A stretch of DNA of 64,000 bases from Episyrphus balteatus (Eukaryota > Arthropoda > Insecta > Diptera > Syrphidae). This document shows, one piece after another, positions 1-11,900 of this stretch; within the stretch, counting starts at the first letter, position 1, and the number at the start of each line of letters is the position of its first letter. The stretch is from positions 1,405,501-1,469,500 of the forward strand of contig NC_079136.1 in NCBI RefSeq assembly GCF_945859705.1. Reading direction: 5' to 3'. The position numbers and the translations under genes are program-made. The notes under the pieces were generated by a model. That model worked only from the letters and a program-made list of their open reading frames with translations. It did no database searches and had not been told where the DNA came from.

Positions 1-182
1 AATCAATTATGAGCGGAGGAAGAAAAATACTGATGCAAAGTCGGCATTTTTCGAAATTTCACAAAAACTGCATTAAATCGAAAACCGTAAGGATTTGGGA
101 TGAACAAGTTACCAAATTCTGAGAGCCCTTAAGTTGGCCTATCAGCATATTTCGTTTGATCCATTACTTTTGGGACACCCTG
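1..182 (-). mobile_element. Terminal fragment of the palindromic Tc1/mariner-like MITE family
   Basis: This is one end of the repeat seen complete at 49400-50478. It ends in ACTTTTGGGACACCCTG directly followed by TA (183-184), the target dinucleotide expected for Tc1/mariner insertions. The rest of the element lies to the left of the window. The sequence matches the right arm of the 49.4 kb copy almost base for base, including the stretch from AATCAATTATGAGCGGA onward. No transposase reading frame is present. Confidence 0.85.
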
Positions 183-184
183 TA

Positions 185-1118
185 TACAATTCTAGAATAA
201 ATTGTTATAATTCGTAATGATTTCTATTATAGTACAATTTTCTTTCTTTCGAGACATTTTTAAATCTTAATAATAACAACAAATCTTAAATAACAACATT
301 AGTAATTTTATAATTTCAATGTAATCACTTAGTACTTCTCCACAAGAAAAATTTTACATTTCCTTCACTGTCAAAGTTTTTCTGGACCAAAAATGTCAAC
401 ATTTGCCAAGCATTAAAGAATAACTAATAAGATCCAAGGGAATATTGAAAATTGAGTTATTTATTTATCTGTTCACAATCATCAACACCGAAGCCAAAAA
501 TCAAAGCTACTTAATTTAACGCAACGTTTTCCTCAGGACACCCTAATGTAAATGGATGTATGAACATTTTCAAGTTGAAAAACATTTTATTTTTATTCGC
601 AAATGCAAAACAAATTCCTTTGAACTAATTTCTGAAAACTTCAACTTCAAGCTCTGAAAAATACTTTCAGTTCCGTAATATAAAAAAAAGAGGAGGAATA
701 CCTCTTTATATGCTAATTTCTTTTGTTTGTATCATTTCATGTCACATTTGAATGCTGCTAAAGGTGCGGACTCTGAATAAAAATGTAGAAATATATAGGA
801 AGTTAAATATAAATACATACGCATACATATGTGTATGTAATTTTGTTTTCCTATTTTTTGTGTGAGTCCTTAATTGTGTGCTTTCGTCATATATTTTGTG
901 TTGTTTGTTCGAAATCAAAGTCAAAAGAAAGTCATTTCGGTTGCTCATAAAATATTTATAAGCGTAACCGGTAGAAATTAGGTAGGAATGTTGATCTGTT
1001 TTTGTATGTGTGTGTGTGTTTGCAGTTGAGTATTTTATTCATGCACGCCCACACACATGATGGAACATAAATATGGTTAAATTTCTGCTTTTTTTTTTGT
1101 GTAGGTATGCACACAAAA
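185..1118. other. AT-rich non-coding DNA
   Basis: No gene or clear repeat structure seen. It contains a short (TG)n run near 1008-1019 and many A/T homopolymers. Open frames here are short and look accidental. Confidence 0.6.
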
Positions 1119-1315
1119 AGGGTGTTTTTTTTCAAAATAGAATTTTTATTTTGAAAACACTCGGATCCAAACAGAAAGGTTAAAATACATTATTCATATA
1201 TTTCAAAACTTTTATTCACACAAAGTCAACTTTTTAATATAGATAAAAATATAAACACATAAAATTCAACTTTTTTTTATGATTATTTTTATTACATTTG
1301 AAAAAAAAACACCCT
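1119..1315. mobile_element. Small MITE with AGGGTGTTTTTTTT inverted ends
   Basis: A 197-bp unit bounded by AGGGTGTTTTTTTTCAAA on the left and its near-complement ending in ACACCCT on the right. The same AGGGTG(T)n terminus recurs at 43.9-44.4 kb and 50.6-52.3 kb, so this is probably a small solo member of that family. No clear target-site duplication flanks it. Low complexity in the ends (T-runs) weakens the call. Confidence 0.5.
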
Positions 1316-1976
1316 ATCTGCCCTACAGGCTTCACAAAAATAAAAGTGGAATTCTACTAACGTAAACTGTATTACTGTGTTTTGGGTATGTTTGAACAAA
1401 AAAAAAAAGAAATATAAATGTTTTGATATAAAAAGGGATTCCACGGGATTGCTCATGATAATCAAATTCCATTTGCTGTCGAGTTCCATTAATAATAATG
1501 AGAATGACCAATCGCCGTATAGTGGAGTAACTGAAATTCTCATTTTGTAGCATTATTCTTGGATTAACTTATCAGAATTATGACCTTGTTAGGTTTATTT
1601 TTTTTTCTTTTGTGCTTTATTTATGTTTAATCTGTGGATCATCATTCAAATAAACACATTATTGCTATAAGGTAGGAAATGCTATTCCAGGAGAAGCAAA
1701 CAAATAACATATTTTTACTTGGGATAAAAGAATTTTATATTATATCAAGTTAAACATTCTTAAATAAATCAAGCTTGTCATAACAATCAAAATTGACAAT
1801 ATGATGATAGGAAATGCGAACAAAAATTATGTGGGTCATTTGGGAATTTAAGTCACTCATAAAGCTTTGTTGAATTATTTGACTTTTTCGTTAATTTTAA
1901 AACTTCCATCTCCTAAAATAAAAAAATTATGTAAAATCTTGTGGAACGTTTTTACTAATGCAAATCTGCGGTCATA
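1316..1976. other. AT-rich non-coding DNA
   Basis: Nothing recognised. Two overlapping minus-strand open frames at 1292-1553 partly lie in the MITE end and in poly-A tracts and have no recognisable protein character. Confidence 0.55.
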
Positions 1977-1978
1977 TA

Positions 1979-2285
1979 CAGGGTGTCCCAAAAGTAATGG
2001 ATCAAACGAAATATGCTGATTGGCCTACTTAAGGGCTTTCAGAATTTGGTAACTTGTTCATCGCAAATCCTTACGGTTTTTGATTTAATGCAATTCTTGT
2101 GAAATTTCGAAAAATCCCTACTTTGCAACAGTATTTTGCTTCCTGCGCCCATTATTGATTTTTGTTTTTTTTAAATTCTTTTACAAAAACATTGCCAAAT
2201 AATTAGGAACAATTAATTAATCAAAATATTTTTTATTCCATACGCCATTGCGCTGCAAATTAACTAACAGTTTCAAGTTTTAGCG
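1979..2285 (+). mobile_element. Left-end fragment of the palindromic Tc1/mariner-like MITE family
   Basis: Begins with CAGGGTGTCCCAAAAGTAAT immediately after TA (1977-1978). It follows the outer arm of the 49.4 kb copy for about 300 bp, through the AACAGTTTCAAGTTTTA region, and then diverges. It shares the substitutions of the 59.7 kb copy (for example CCCTACTTTGCAACAG), which suggests these two belong to one subfamily. The right half is missing or too diverged to recognise. Confidence 0.85.
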
Positions 2286-2768
2286 CAAAAAATGAATACT
2301 CATTAACGTGTTTTTTTAACTTAAATGATATGAAAGTGTAAAAAACAACTTAAAAAACGAAGAAAATTGTGTTTGATGCAAAATTGTGGAAAAACGGTTG
2401 TCCGCAGAATAAAAGTTTTGAGACAAACTAAAACTGTAATAAATTCTTGATTGGTTGTAAAAAAAATCTTTCAAATCAAACGTAGTTTGGCAAAGATAAG
2501 GCCAGTTAAAGGACAAGAGAGCAAAAATCATAAAACCGTGGCCACGCGTGGTAACTCGAAAACGGGACGAAAACGAGAAAATTACCTCATAAGTTTTTCG
2601 ACTTAAAATGACCTCATGAATCCATGGTTTTCATTTGGGGCGGTGACTATGGGACACAATGTATAAAAGAATATAGTCCAAAATAGTCAAAAAAAATAAT
2701 CTATTTAGCATATTCTAACTGTAATATTGCAAAAACGTTAGCTGATTAATTTTGTCTGATATCGGATT
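2286..2768. other. AT-rich non-coding DNA
   Basis: No gene seen. A sequence near 2650-2664 (TGGGACACAATGTATA) loosely resembles the terminus of the neighbouring MITE and could be its decayed right end, but the similarity is short. Confidence 0.5.
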
Positions 2769-3054
2769 CTAGCCTTCATACGGTCCTCGGGTCATTTTTG
2801 ACCCATTTTTGGAAAGAAATACGTTTTTCTTGAAAACCTAATTCGTTAAGATTTAATGTTTTATTACTTTTCGTAAAGTTTAAAGTTTAAAATATTTGTA
2901 ATTTTCATTAAAAATATCTAAACTATTTAATTTTAAACCAAAGCAGTAATAAATTATTCAAATATTTAACGTTTATTCTGAAAAAGTGTTGATGGGTCCA
3001 ATTTGACCCGAAACCCTCTTACGTTAGTTTCTTTGAGGACCTTATAAAGGCTAG
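2769..3054. mobile_element. 286-bp MITE with CTAGCCTT...AAGGCTAG ends
   Basis: Inverted ends CTAGCCTTCATACGGTCCTC and the complement of CTAGCCTTTATAAGGTCCTC differ at two of 20 positions. Subterminal GGGTCA/TGACCC motifs occur at both ends (GGGTCATTTTTGACCC on the left, GGGTCCAATTTGACCC on the right). Such GGGTCA-TGACCC pairs are familiar from several animal piggyBac-like elements, but no TTAA flanks it, so the superfamily is left open. There is no coding capacity. Confidence 0.65.
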
Positions 3055-4014
3055 TTCAGCACACGAAAACCCTACAGAACAGTATATTTTTGTTTCAAGT
3101 CAAAAGCCAGACAGTTTAAATTTTTAGAATTAAAATGTATTGGGGATTGAATAATTTAAGCAGGCATACAGGTTTGGATTTGGGTAATCCTTAAATGTCC
3201 TTTAATTTTCTGTTTTTAAGATATATCTTACAAACATTTTAAAAACGTTATTTCTGACTCTTAATTTTTCGTCGGTATTGAATAAATCTTTCATTAATTT
3301 TAATCAACTATAATAATTGTAAACTAAATAGCCTTTTAATAAATCCTTTTTCTCTTTTCTTTCAGGTAAGCCAAAGTATATAATTAGTTTCGTGAGTTGT
3401 GAGTACACAAAAATATTTAGTTTTCATATTTACCTATAAAACATATTATTTTCGATGTTAATTGTTTCTAATCAAAAAGAGCTTAACTCATCTCTCAACT
3501 AAATAATATGTGTTACAATATAGCAATAAGCCTGTTGAAAAAACCGACAACTGCAGGATAACGAAAAACACAACCGATCAATCTGGTGGTAATAAGGTAT
3601 TCTCTTTTATTCAAATTAAATCTACTCTACTCTATAACTATATCTTATCTCTATTTTACAAATACATTTACATCTACTTAAATTATCTTATCACTAGTTT
3701 TCTTAGGATTCTAAACTAAAAATAAGTGTACAAATAGATAACGACGCAAGATACGATACATCCCTTTATTACAGCCATATTGCTCACAGATGTGTGTCAT
3801 AAAACACAATCTCTGAGTAATTACGGTTATGTTTGCAAGGGATCAAAGTGACCTAGCGTCGCTATTTATTTGTTCTTCCAAATTATCTAAAGATAATTGA
3901 ACACCTGTTATTTCCTAACAAATTTGGCAGTATCCCAAAGAATTATAGCCATTTAATATTGCTTGTATACCTAAATGTAATTTTATACAGAGTTAAAAAT
4001 GGAACTTTATTGTG
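3055..4014. other. Non-coding DNA without recognised features
   Basis: Unique-looking AT-rich sequence. A 69-codon plus-strand frame at 3510-3719 is lysine/tyrosine/isoleucine rich and looks accidental. Confidence 0.55.
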
Positions 4015-4016
4015 TA

Positions 4017-5640
4017 GGGGAGAGGTGCGGACAGTGAGACACTGTCTTAACGAAACTTTGAAGACAGTTTAAGACATATTGTATCTTAATGTTGCAAAAA
4101 AACTTGTAGTTAAAGAATGAATGAGAGCATCACATTGGACTAAAATGTAGAAAAAGTCAAAACGTCTCACTGTTTGCAAGGGGTGCGATCAGTGAGACAT
4201 TCTTAGGTGAAAAAAAAATTAACGAAAACGTCAAATAATTAGGTAATTGACAAGTACCTATATAATTAATTAATTTATGTTACTTTAACCCATTTTTTTC
4301 AAAAAAAAAAATAATAACAAAAAGCCAAATAAAAACGAAAGAAAAAACACTACGAAAAAAAAAATCTACGTCTCACTGTTTGCTTTTTAAAAATCTATGT
4401 CTCACTGTTTGCTTTTACATAATGTCTCACTGCTTACTTTTCGTCATTTTTCGGAAAAATATAAAATTACAAAAAACGAGAAGGAATTCTAATTGCATGA
4501 TATTTTTTATGAAAGAACATATACCTACATTAGACTGATTCAAAAAAAATTTTTTTTTTTGTTCAAAGCATTGTTGAAAATATTGTTGGAAATGACGATA
4601 AAAAAATACTGTCAAAGTTTCAGCCCTTAATGTTAACATTTAGTACCGCCGCATCGCAAATTTCTATTTCCGATACGATTTGTATGGGAAGAATTGTGTA
4701 TTTGTGTTTAGATTTTTTTTATCTTTATAATAGTTAATCAAAAAGGTTAGATTTAATCATTTTCTAGTATAAAATTGAACGCTCTACAAAATTGCATTTA
4801 TAAAATTTAAAAAAAACGGACGCGAAAAATTAATTAAAACAATTTTTAGTTGAAAAAATGAATAATTCAAATTTATTGAAGAAATCTAATATGTATTAGG
4901 GGTTTGAAAGTTATATAAAAAGATCTGTGAAACCAAAACACAACATAGAATACAAATATTCGAAAATTTTGCCAAATTTTTTGAAAAACCTAATAATTTC
5001 GTCAAAAAATCGGAAAAAAATGAGAAAAAATTACTTTTTATATTTTAAAGTTGAATAACTTCGAAACGCGGGGGTAAATCAAAAAAATTATTAAAAGCTT
5101 TTTTGTAGAGCGGACAATTTTATAAAAGAAAATGATTTTGTCAAGCCTTTTAGATGAATCATTAAAAAGATAAACAATTCTAAACACAAATACACAATCT
5201 TTCCCATACAAATCGTATGGGAAATAGAAATTTGCGATGCGGCTGTACTAAATGTTAACATTAAGGGCTGAAACTTTTACATTATTTTTTTATCGTCATT
5301 TCCAACAATGCTTTGAACAAAAAAAAAATTTTTTTTGAATCAGTCTAATATACATAAATATAATACATATGTAAAAAAAGTTCTGTCCACTAACTAGATT
5401 TTTTTGTGTTATACACTCTTTTTATAACACTCCAAAAACTTCTTTCACCTGATTTTGTGTGATATTTTACGGTGTAGGAAAATGGACAGCTTTAATTTAG
5501 TCGGGACAAAATAAAAAAAAAAGACGCACACATGGAAATAAACGTTTTGACCCAAACTAGCGTTACTGTGCTTATTTTCAGAAAAGAGAAAAATGGATTG
5601 TCTCACTGTTTGCACTGTCTCACTGTTCGCACCTTTCCCC
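4017..5640. mobile_element. TA-flanked DNA transposon remnant with subterminal repeats and a nested foldback
   Basis: The outer ends are GGGGAGAGGTGCGGACAGTG and the complement of GGGGAAAGGTGCGAACAGTG, and similarity continues for about 28 bp with three differences. Both ends abut TA (4015-4016 and 5641-5642), as expected for the Tc1/mariner/pogo group. A 15-base motif TGTCTCACTGTTTGC, or close variants, recurs in the outer parts near 4165, 4368, 4397, 4421 and 5598, like transposase-binding subterminal repeats. The centre holds a separate foldback at 4530-5350. No transposase frame was seen, so the element is non-autonomous. Confidence 0.75.
4530..5350. repeat. Foldback (inverted repeat) nested in the 4017-5640 element
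   Basis: Two arms of roughly 230-270 bp (about 4530-4800 and 5090-5350) are inverted copies of each other. Both start from TTAGACTGATTC, pass through the AATGTTAACATTAAGGGCTGAAAC block and a CCCATACAAATCGTATGGG-like block, and reach GCTCTACAAAA. A related GAACGCTCTACAAAA segment occurs at about 42165, so the foldback is dispersed in this genome. Confidence 0.8.
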
Positions 5641-5642
5641 TA

Positions 5643-6029
5643 CTATACATAAAATCAAGTATCATTTCTTGACATGACTAAATTATTGAAAATTATCCCA
5701 AGATTATTTACTTCGTATTAATAAATACAGCATCATTTCTATAACTTTCAGGTTAAATCTTATCTAGCATTGATTATTGTGAATGCAATTAACAAAGTGT
5801 TACCACTTCGATCTTATCTACGGTGTAACGTTTCTATTTTAGTTTTGTTACACTTTAATGAAATGGTGTTTCAACACATACAAATAGTGCAGAAAAAAAA
5901 GCCAGTTTTAAGAAAACATTTTCTTGAAAAACCCACGACCGAGTCATAATTTGCAACAAATCAACAGAAACCTAACGACTTATTGAGAATTTATAGTAAA
6001 AACTCTGATAGCTTTGGAAGTTCATAAGG
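5643..6029. other. Upstream region of the CLIP protease gene
   Basis: Non-coding. I looked for GGGRNNYYCC-type NF-kappaB sites that would suggest immune induction and did not see a convincing one. Confidence 0.5.
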
Positions 6030-6060
6030 CATAAAGTTTCAGAAGTTTGCAGTGCAGTCG
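6030..6060 (+). promoter_or_regulatory. Possible core promoter of the CLIP protease gene
   Basis: A TATA-like CATAAAG (6030-6036) lies about 26 bases upstream of an initiator-like TGCAGTCG (A at 6056). This spacing fits an insect TATA/Inr promoter and would give a 5' UTR of about 100 nt before the ATG at 6155. It rests on spacing and weak motifs only. Confidence 0.25.
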
Positions 6061-6154
6061 TATTCTTTCATTGATCGTGTCGGTAGGTAGTCTCTGCTTT
6101 AAAGAAAAAATATTTGAACTTAACTTTGTGTCAAAGAGAAAAGAAGAAACAATT

Positions 6155-7520
6155 ATGTTTTCAAAATACACTAGTAATTTAATGATAGGTGTTTTAGTTG
6201 CATGTCTTCTAGTACAATTTTCAAGAGCGGAAAGTAAGTTATTCTTTACACTTTATCAGCAAAGTAAGAAAATATTTGTTACTCTTGATTTTTTCGTCAG
6301 ATTCTTGTACAACTCCATATAACAAAAATGGAACTTGCATCTCAATACGCGATTGCGCACCTCTTCTGTCACTTATTTCAAAGACACCTCTCTCGGACGC
6401 TGATAAACAATTTGCGAAACAATCTCAGTGTGAGAATGGAATTGGTAGCTTACCGCATGTTTGTTGTCCAACTGAGGAACCCTCAGTTAACAATGGAGAA
6501 GGAAATATCTTACCTTCTGTGCCACAATGTGGAAAAGTTTCACCGGGTAACCGTATCTTAAATGGAATTCACCCTTCATTGGATGAATTTCCTTGGTTGG
6601 CACTTCTGGAGCACTCGGATATTCAAAGTAGGTGAAGAATTTTTTTTGGATCACTTCTTGGAAAGTTTAATTTTTTTTTAAAAGATGATAATAGGTCCGT
6701 TTTTTACTGTGTGGGAAGTCTTATCAATTCAAGATACGTCTTAACTGCAGCACACTGCATTACAGGAGCCATTCTTCAAAGAGTTGGACCATTGTATGTG
6801 TTTGTACTCTAAATTTTTCTTCTCAATTTTTGGAGTAAGTTTCACTTGTTTTTGTTTAGAAATCGTGTTCGACTTGGAGAATATGATCTCTCCGTGGAAA
6901 TCGATTGTGAGGGAGGAATTTGTGCCGATACTTTTGTTAATATGAAAATTGAAGCGACAATACCTCATCCGCAGTACAATGAGTCAAATCGAAATAGGGA
7001 AAATGATATTGGACTTATTCGTTTAGATGAAGTTGTTACTTATACAAAATATATCAAACCAATTTGTTTGCCATCGGCATTGGGTCAACCATCATCATTG
7101 ACAACGGGTACTAATTTAATAGTATCTGGTTGGGGTGATACTACTATAAGTGAGTTGATTTTTAGGGATTTTTTAATTTGTGTATTTAAAGATGCTATAA
7201 CTTTCTGTTCTTTGATAGGTCGAGAAAGCTACATTAAGCAAAAAGTATTCATACCCATCATAGATTTTCAGGAGTGTTCTGAAAAATATGCAACAAGACG
7301 CATACAACTTGCATCTTCACAACTTTGTGCCGGTGACCAATCGTTTAGAGGCAGTTGCGTAGGTGACTCTGGTGAACCGCTTATGAGCGGAGGGGGTAAA
7401 ATTAATTATGCTATTGAAGGTGTTAATTCATTTAATAGATGTGGAATTGATGAATGGCCAGGAGTTTATACAAAAGTATCAGATTTTGAATCTTGGATCA
7501 GAAGCACTATTAGACCATAA
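6155..7520 (+). CDS. CLIP-domain serine protease, five exons, complete
   Basis: Exons by GT-AG boundaries and frame: 6155-6233, 6301-6627, 6685-6793, 6860-7149, 7219-7520, giving 368 residues. Residues 1-25 form a signal peptide. The CLIP domain has six cysteines (29, 39, 45, 70, 81, 82). After a linker with Cys103, predicted activation cleavage is at Arg111 before ILNG, followed by a chymotrypsin-fold domain. The triad is His159 (TAAHC), Asp221 (ENDIGL) and Ser319 (GDSGEPL). CLIP proteases are secreted zymogens that act in haemolymph cascades (Toll activation, melanisation, dorsoventral patterning). The RLGEYD and DEFPW motifs resemble the easter/MP1 group, but no orthologue can be named. 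Oddities: S1-pocket position 189 is Gly313 instead of Asp, 216 is Asn341, and the usual GDSGGP is GDSGEP. The start is the ATG heading the signal peptide. Intron 4 (69 nt) has no stop and keeps frame, so retention would insert 23 residues. Confidence 0.93.
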
Positions 7521-7605
7521 TATGTGTTACTTTAAGCTGATTGATAATATATTCAAAACGAAAACAAAAAAACTAAACGCCAATTAAGCTCGAGAATGAA
7601 ATGAA

Positions 7606-7611
7606 AATAAA
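7606..7611 (+). promoter_or_regulatory. AATAAA polyadenylation signal of the CLIP protease gene
   Basis: AATAAA lies 86 nt after the stop codon, in A-rich sequence, with a T/G-bearing stretch just after it. This implies a short 3' UTR of roughly 100-120 nt. Confidence 0.7.
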
Positions 7612-8326
7612 GAAATTTTTGTCCAGTAAATTAAAATTGGTTTTAGTTATTTTTTAGTCTGTTTCAATTCGGAATATTGATTTAGAATCCTCGTTTTTAT
7701 GAGTCAGATCCAGTGGATAATTCAGTGGATAAGAATTCCTTACAGTAATGTTATTATTTCACTTTTTATATGTAAATAAAATAAATATAATAGGCTCTAA
7801 ATGGATGCCCTGCGGTATACCAGAATAAAAATAATTTGATGGGAAATTTTTTAAAAGCACCGACTAAGACTTTCTGACCCACTTAGGTGACCTAAAATCG
7901 ACTTCTTGATTATTTTAATATTTTCTTTATGACTATGTTTTAGAAAGAAGACATTTAGACCTTTTTAATAATGTATACAAAATTTGATTTGGTTTAACCA
8001 AATAAAGCAAAACTAAAAAATACCTTGTTTGGGTTTGGAAATAATTTTATTAATTAAGAGTTTATTTTTTTTTTATTGTGTAACCAAATACCAAACCAAA
8101 TGTTATAAACAATATATGTCTTCTTTATAAAACAGTCAAAAAATCTAAAATTTAACGAAGATTTAACGAAGTTAGATTTCTTTTAATGGATGAAGTTTTA
8201 AACAGTTTCATTTGCGCTAAGTACAAATTTTGGGGGTGTTACGGAATTTTTAAATACCGTTTTTGTATTCGGTGTAACAAGTTCTATAAAACGCAATAGG
8301 TCTTCGCCAGCATATATTTAAAACGG
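7612..8326. other. Non-coding DNA downstream of the protease gene
   Basis: Nothing recognised. AT-rich with no coding frame. Confidence 0.5.
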
Positions 8327-8900
8327 CCATAAATTTTTTTTTTATGAATTGCACTAAAATTTTCTTTCAGATAATGAAAGCTTATAAAATTTCAAATATA
8401 AGAATATATGAAAAATGGTTGTCCTACGTGCTCCAGAAGCTAGTAAAAAATGTAATTGTTTATAGCAAAATTATTATTAATTTATAAATAATTTGTTATT
8501 TAAAAAAAATTTGTAGAGATTTGTAAGACGTACAAAATTTCATTTTCTCATAACTTTTAGCAGAATTGAAATTTTTCAAAAATACTTTGGAACATTATTT
8601 TTAACATATAATTCTTCCGATTTATGCGAAAATTTGACTTTGTACCAAATTTCATAAATTTTAATCCACTCATTTCTGAGATGCAGTCATTTAAACAAAA
8701 ATACGTATAAAATTTCATTTGTTTATAACTTCTTTTATAAAAATAAAAAATTTTCAAAAATATTTTGGGATATTGTTTTTAACACAAAAATTTTCATAAA
8801 TATTCAAAAAAAAAAGTATAAAAACAAAAAGTCGATTTTCGAGAAAGTTTGACTATTAGCTAAATTTGAAGTGAGAACATTATACCTAAATCTGTGAAAA
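8327..8900. repeat. Diverged tandem-like repeat units
   Basis: The phrase 'ACGTA.AAAATTTCATTT..T.ATAACTT' followed by 'AATTTTTCAAAAATA.TTTGG' occurs at about 8529 and again at about 8703, roughly 175 bp apart. A looser third copy lies near 8370. Similar 'ATTTCATAAATTT..TCCACTCATTTCTGAGATGCAG' text follows each unit. This looks like an old, heavily diverged satellite-like or transposon-internal repeat. Confidence 0.45.
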
Positions 8901-11900
8901 TGCAGAATGTAAAGGTACAGTTTTTTAATAAAACACAGTTTTTCATGTGTTTTATTAAGCATAAGAAAAGTCACTTAAATTTTTGAAGAATTTGGTACAG
9001 TTTTTAACTAGCTTCTCAAGAAAAGTCACAATAGACCTGGTTTTTGGTAATACCGTGTTGATTCAGGACAATGATTGTTTTAACTTAAACATAGTGATTC
9101 GCATAGATTCTCAAATACCTAGTTTAGAAATAAATGATAATCTAGAGCTTCATCCCTATAATTTTGACTTTCTTCTTTCGTGCCTTTCTTGTGTAGGGAA
9201 ATTACAAATGATTTGTTCCAAACATGGAAAAGCACTAGACAACAATAACAGGTATACAATTCTTGTTTAGATTTGACATTAGCTAAGCAATGTTGTCATG
9301 TCAGTATTACTGTCAAAGTTTATATCAGTAAAGTATGAAAAGAATTTCAAAAAGTCAAAGTCTTGACAATTTTCGTCAAATTTATTGCAGCCTATTGCAG
9401 CAAAGCTAATTTTTTTCATAGGTTATAACTTTGAAGTTGACTTATCTGGATCAAAAGTACAATTCAGCATAAGGTCTTGATGTGAATTGATACTTAAAAC
9501 ACGTGATAAATTTAAATTTCTTTCTGACATACGAAGCATATTACAACAAGATCAATTTTACCAAGGTTATCCGATAATTTTTTCACTCAATGATTGCTTC
9601 AAAAATCATGATCAAATTCATACAACACAGTCGTGAGACGTGCAGCCACTTAGCTTAATATTTATTTTGGCAATTTCATCAAATTTATTTTAGGAATTTT
9701 AGCTCGTCTCGCCTTAGCAATGGAACATAATCAATTGGAAGTGCTTCAATATTTCAATTTATTTTTCTTGAAATAAATCCAATTTCTGATGATTTCGTTT
9801 ATATATACTCGTCTTGTTGTATTTTAATTTTTATCTCATTTTTTTCTTTACCTCATTAAAATTCAACGAAGGATGTTTATGTGTAATGAACCTGACCTTG
9901 TAATGATTTTTTGTTTGTTCTTCATCTTGAATGAAAAAAAAAGAAAAAAATTAAACAAACGTATATTCTAACTTATTTAAATATTTCATGAATCATGACA
10001 GATATTTCTACTCTTGTTTCAACAACACAAAAATTATTATAAGGATGCCAAGCACGTAGCTCCTATTATGCTTTCTTCTATCTGCAGGACATACATGACA
10101 CAACTAATACGACTATGACACGACGACGATGAAGGACGTTTAAATATTCGTTTGGGGACCAATTTGGTTGAAGATTCCTTTTTAGTTATATTCAAAATGC
10201 AATTATGAAATGTGTTTCCATCTGATATGGAATTTTTCTATTATTATTTTTCTTGTGTGGCGCGTTTTTTTGTTGTGTTGTCAAGGAACAAGCTAAGCTA
10301 CGACTAGGACAACACAAACAAAAATAAAAATAAAATTCAAGTTTAATGAACTTTTTATGGATTTTTTTTTTCTTTTTTTCATTCGTTTCATGTTTTTTAA
10401 TTTTTTTTTTTTTGTTGAGGGTGTAGCATGTTTGTGTTTCTGGAAGAAGAGTTGAAGCATCTTAATGATTTCTTTAGCAAAAAAAAAAAAAAAAAAATTA
10501 TGCGATGCGCAGGTGTCAGTCTTAAAAATGTTGCCAAGAAAAGATAAGATAAACAGAAAAAAGTGTGTTTGCTTAAAAAAAAAAAGAAAAAAAAAAAACA
10601 CACGTCAATGAATGCAAATAGACTTGTTTCATCCCTGAAAATGCGAAGGGATAACATAAACCGTGGGAGTTGTGTTATATCCAGCAGAGGTTTCTTTTTC
10701 TTGCTTATTTTGAGTTTTGTTAACATATATTTTGACTTCTTTATGAAGATTCCAGAAATTTGTTTTAGGGTGAAATTTAATCAAAAAGGTTATTTTTTTT
10801 GTTTTCAACCCCACACACCACGAAAGAGGGAACACCTGTATATAAAACCATCATTTTTTATCCCTGTGAGATTTAACACTTTAATTTATTCAAAACTTTC
10901 ACGAAAAGTGATAGGTTAAATGTTATTGAAGATTGTAAGCAAAAGTAAAGTAAACTTCTTAATATGATCTCCAGAGGGTGCCAGACGATATGTGAAGGAG
11001 TGAACAAAAAAATCATAAGCGTGTAAATAAAGTGAGTTACAAAAGCTTCATAAAAGTTTATAAATACCAGCCTAGTTAAGATATTAATATAATAAAATTG
11101 TTAAGAGGATTGAAACAAAAAGTTATTTAAAATTCTGTTGTTCTTTTCAAATATTAAAAATATCCTGTGGGTGGATAAGGAACTCATAACTTCTCACTTT
11201 CGTTATCAAATTAATTATAAATAAAAAGTAGTTGGTATAGTATACGTATGTATATGAATTTTTTTTTTGTAGGTAATCTAAGCCTTTCGCAAAAGATGGA
11301 CCTACCTACGACTTCAAACTCCCTATTTACTACTGAAATATCGAATAATAAAAAAGAAGCATACCTACTTATCTTATAGGTTGTAGGTACAAAAGGAATA
11401 ATATTTTTTACTTTTCAGTAATTTGAAAATTAACGGTTTGAAGTGTAATACACGAAATACAAGAAAAAAACGAAATAGAAGTGTGCCCAACTTCAAGAAA
11501 AAAATACGGAATCCTATACCAGAGGTTTGAAAACTTTTCTTCAATTTCTTCAAGACAATAAGGTTCTGCACCGATAGTGACAGTATTTACTGAGTTTGGA
11601 ACTATACGATATTTCTGCTTGTACATTCAAATAACTTCATTTAACTTCAAGGAAGTAGGAAAAATTTTCAATCAATGTGTATGCTCTTCAGGAGAGTTTG
11701 CTGATCCCTCTACTTTTTATTACAGTCCTTGACAATCTTCAAAAGTTTAACTGTTCGGGGTCTTTCATCACCAACAAAGCTATTGGCTACAATGAATCAT
11801 TCCCCAAAAATCGGAAATTGATCGGAATCCTCGGGAAGAAAATTTGATTTTGAATTGTGAAGAATTGCCCGTTGACTCAACATATTCCACCACTTTGAAA

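Noticed and set aside
2640..2668. TGGGACACAATGTATA as the right end of the 1979 MITE
   Set aside because: Resembles the terminus for about 15 bases only, and the sequence inside it does not follow the family.
8983..9270. 95-codon plus-strand open frame with fairly balanced residues
   Set aside because: No recognisable domain, no signal or splice context, and it lies beside diverged repeats. Length is within what AT-rich DNA yields over 64 kb.
10293..10919. Several overlapping 100+ codon frames
   Set aside because: Produced by long A/T homopolymers in which stop codons are absent. Phe/Lys runs have no protein character.
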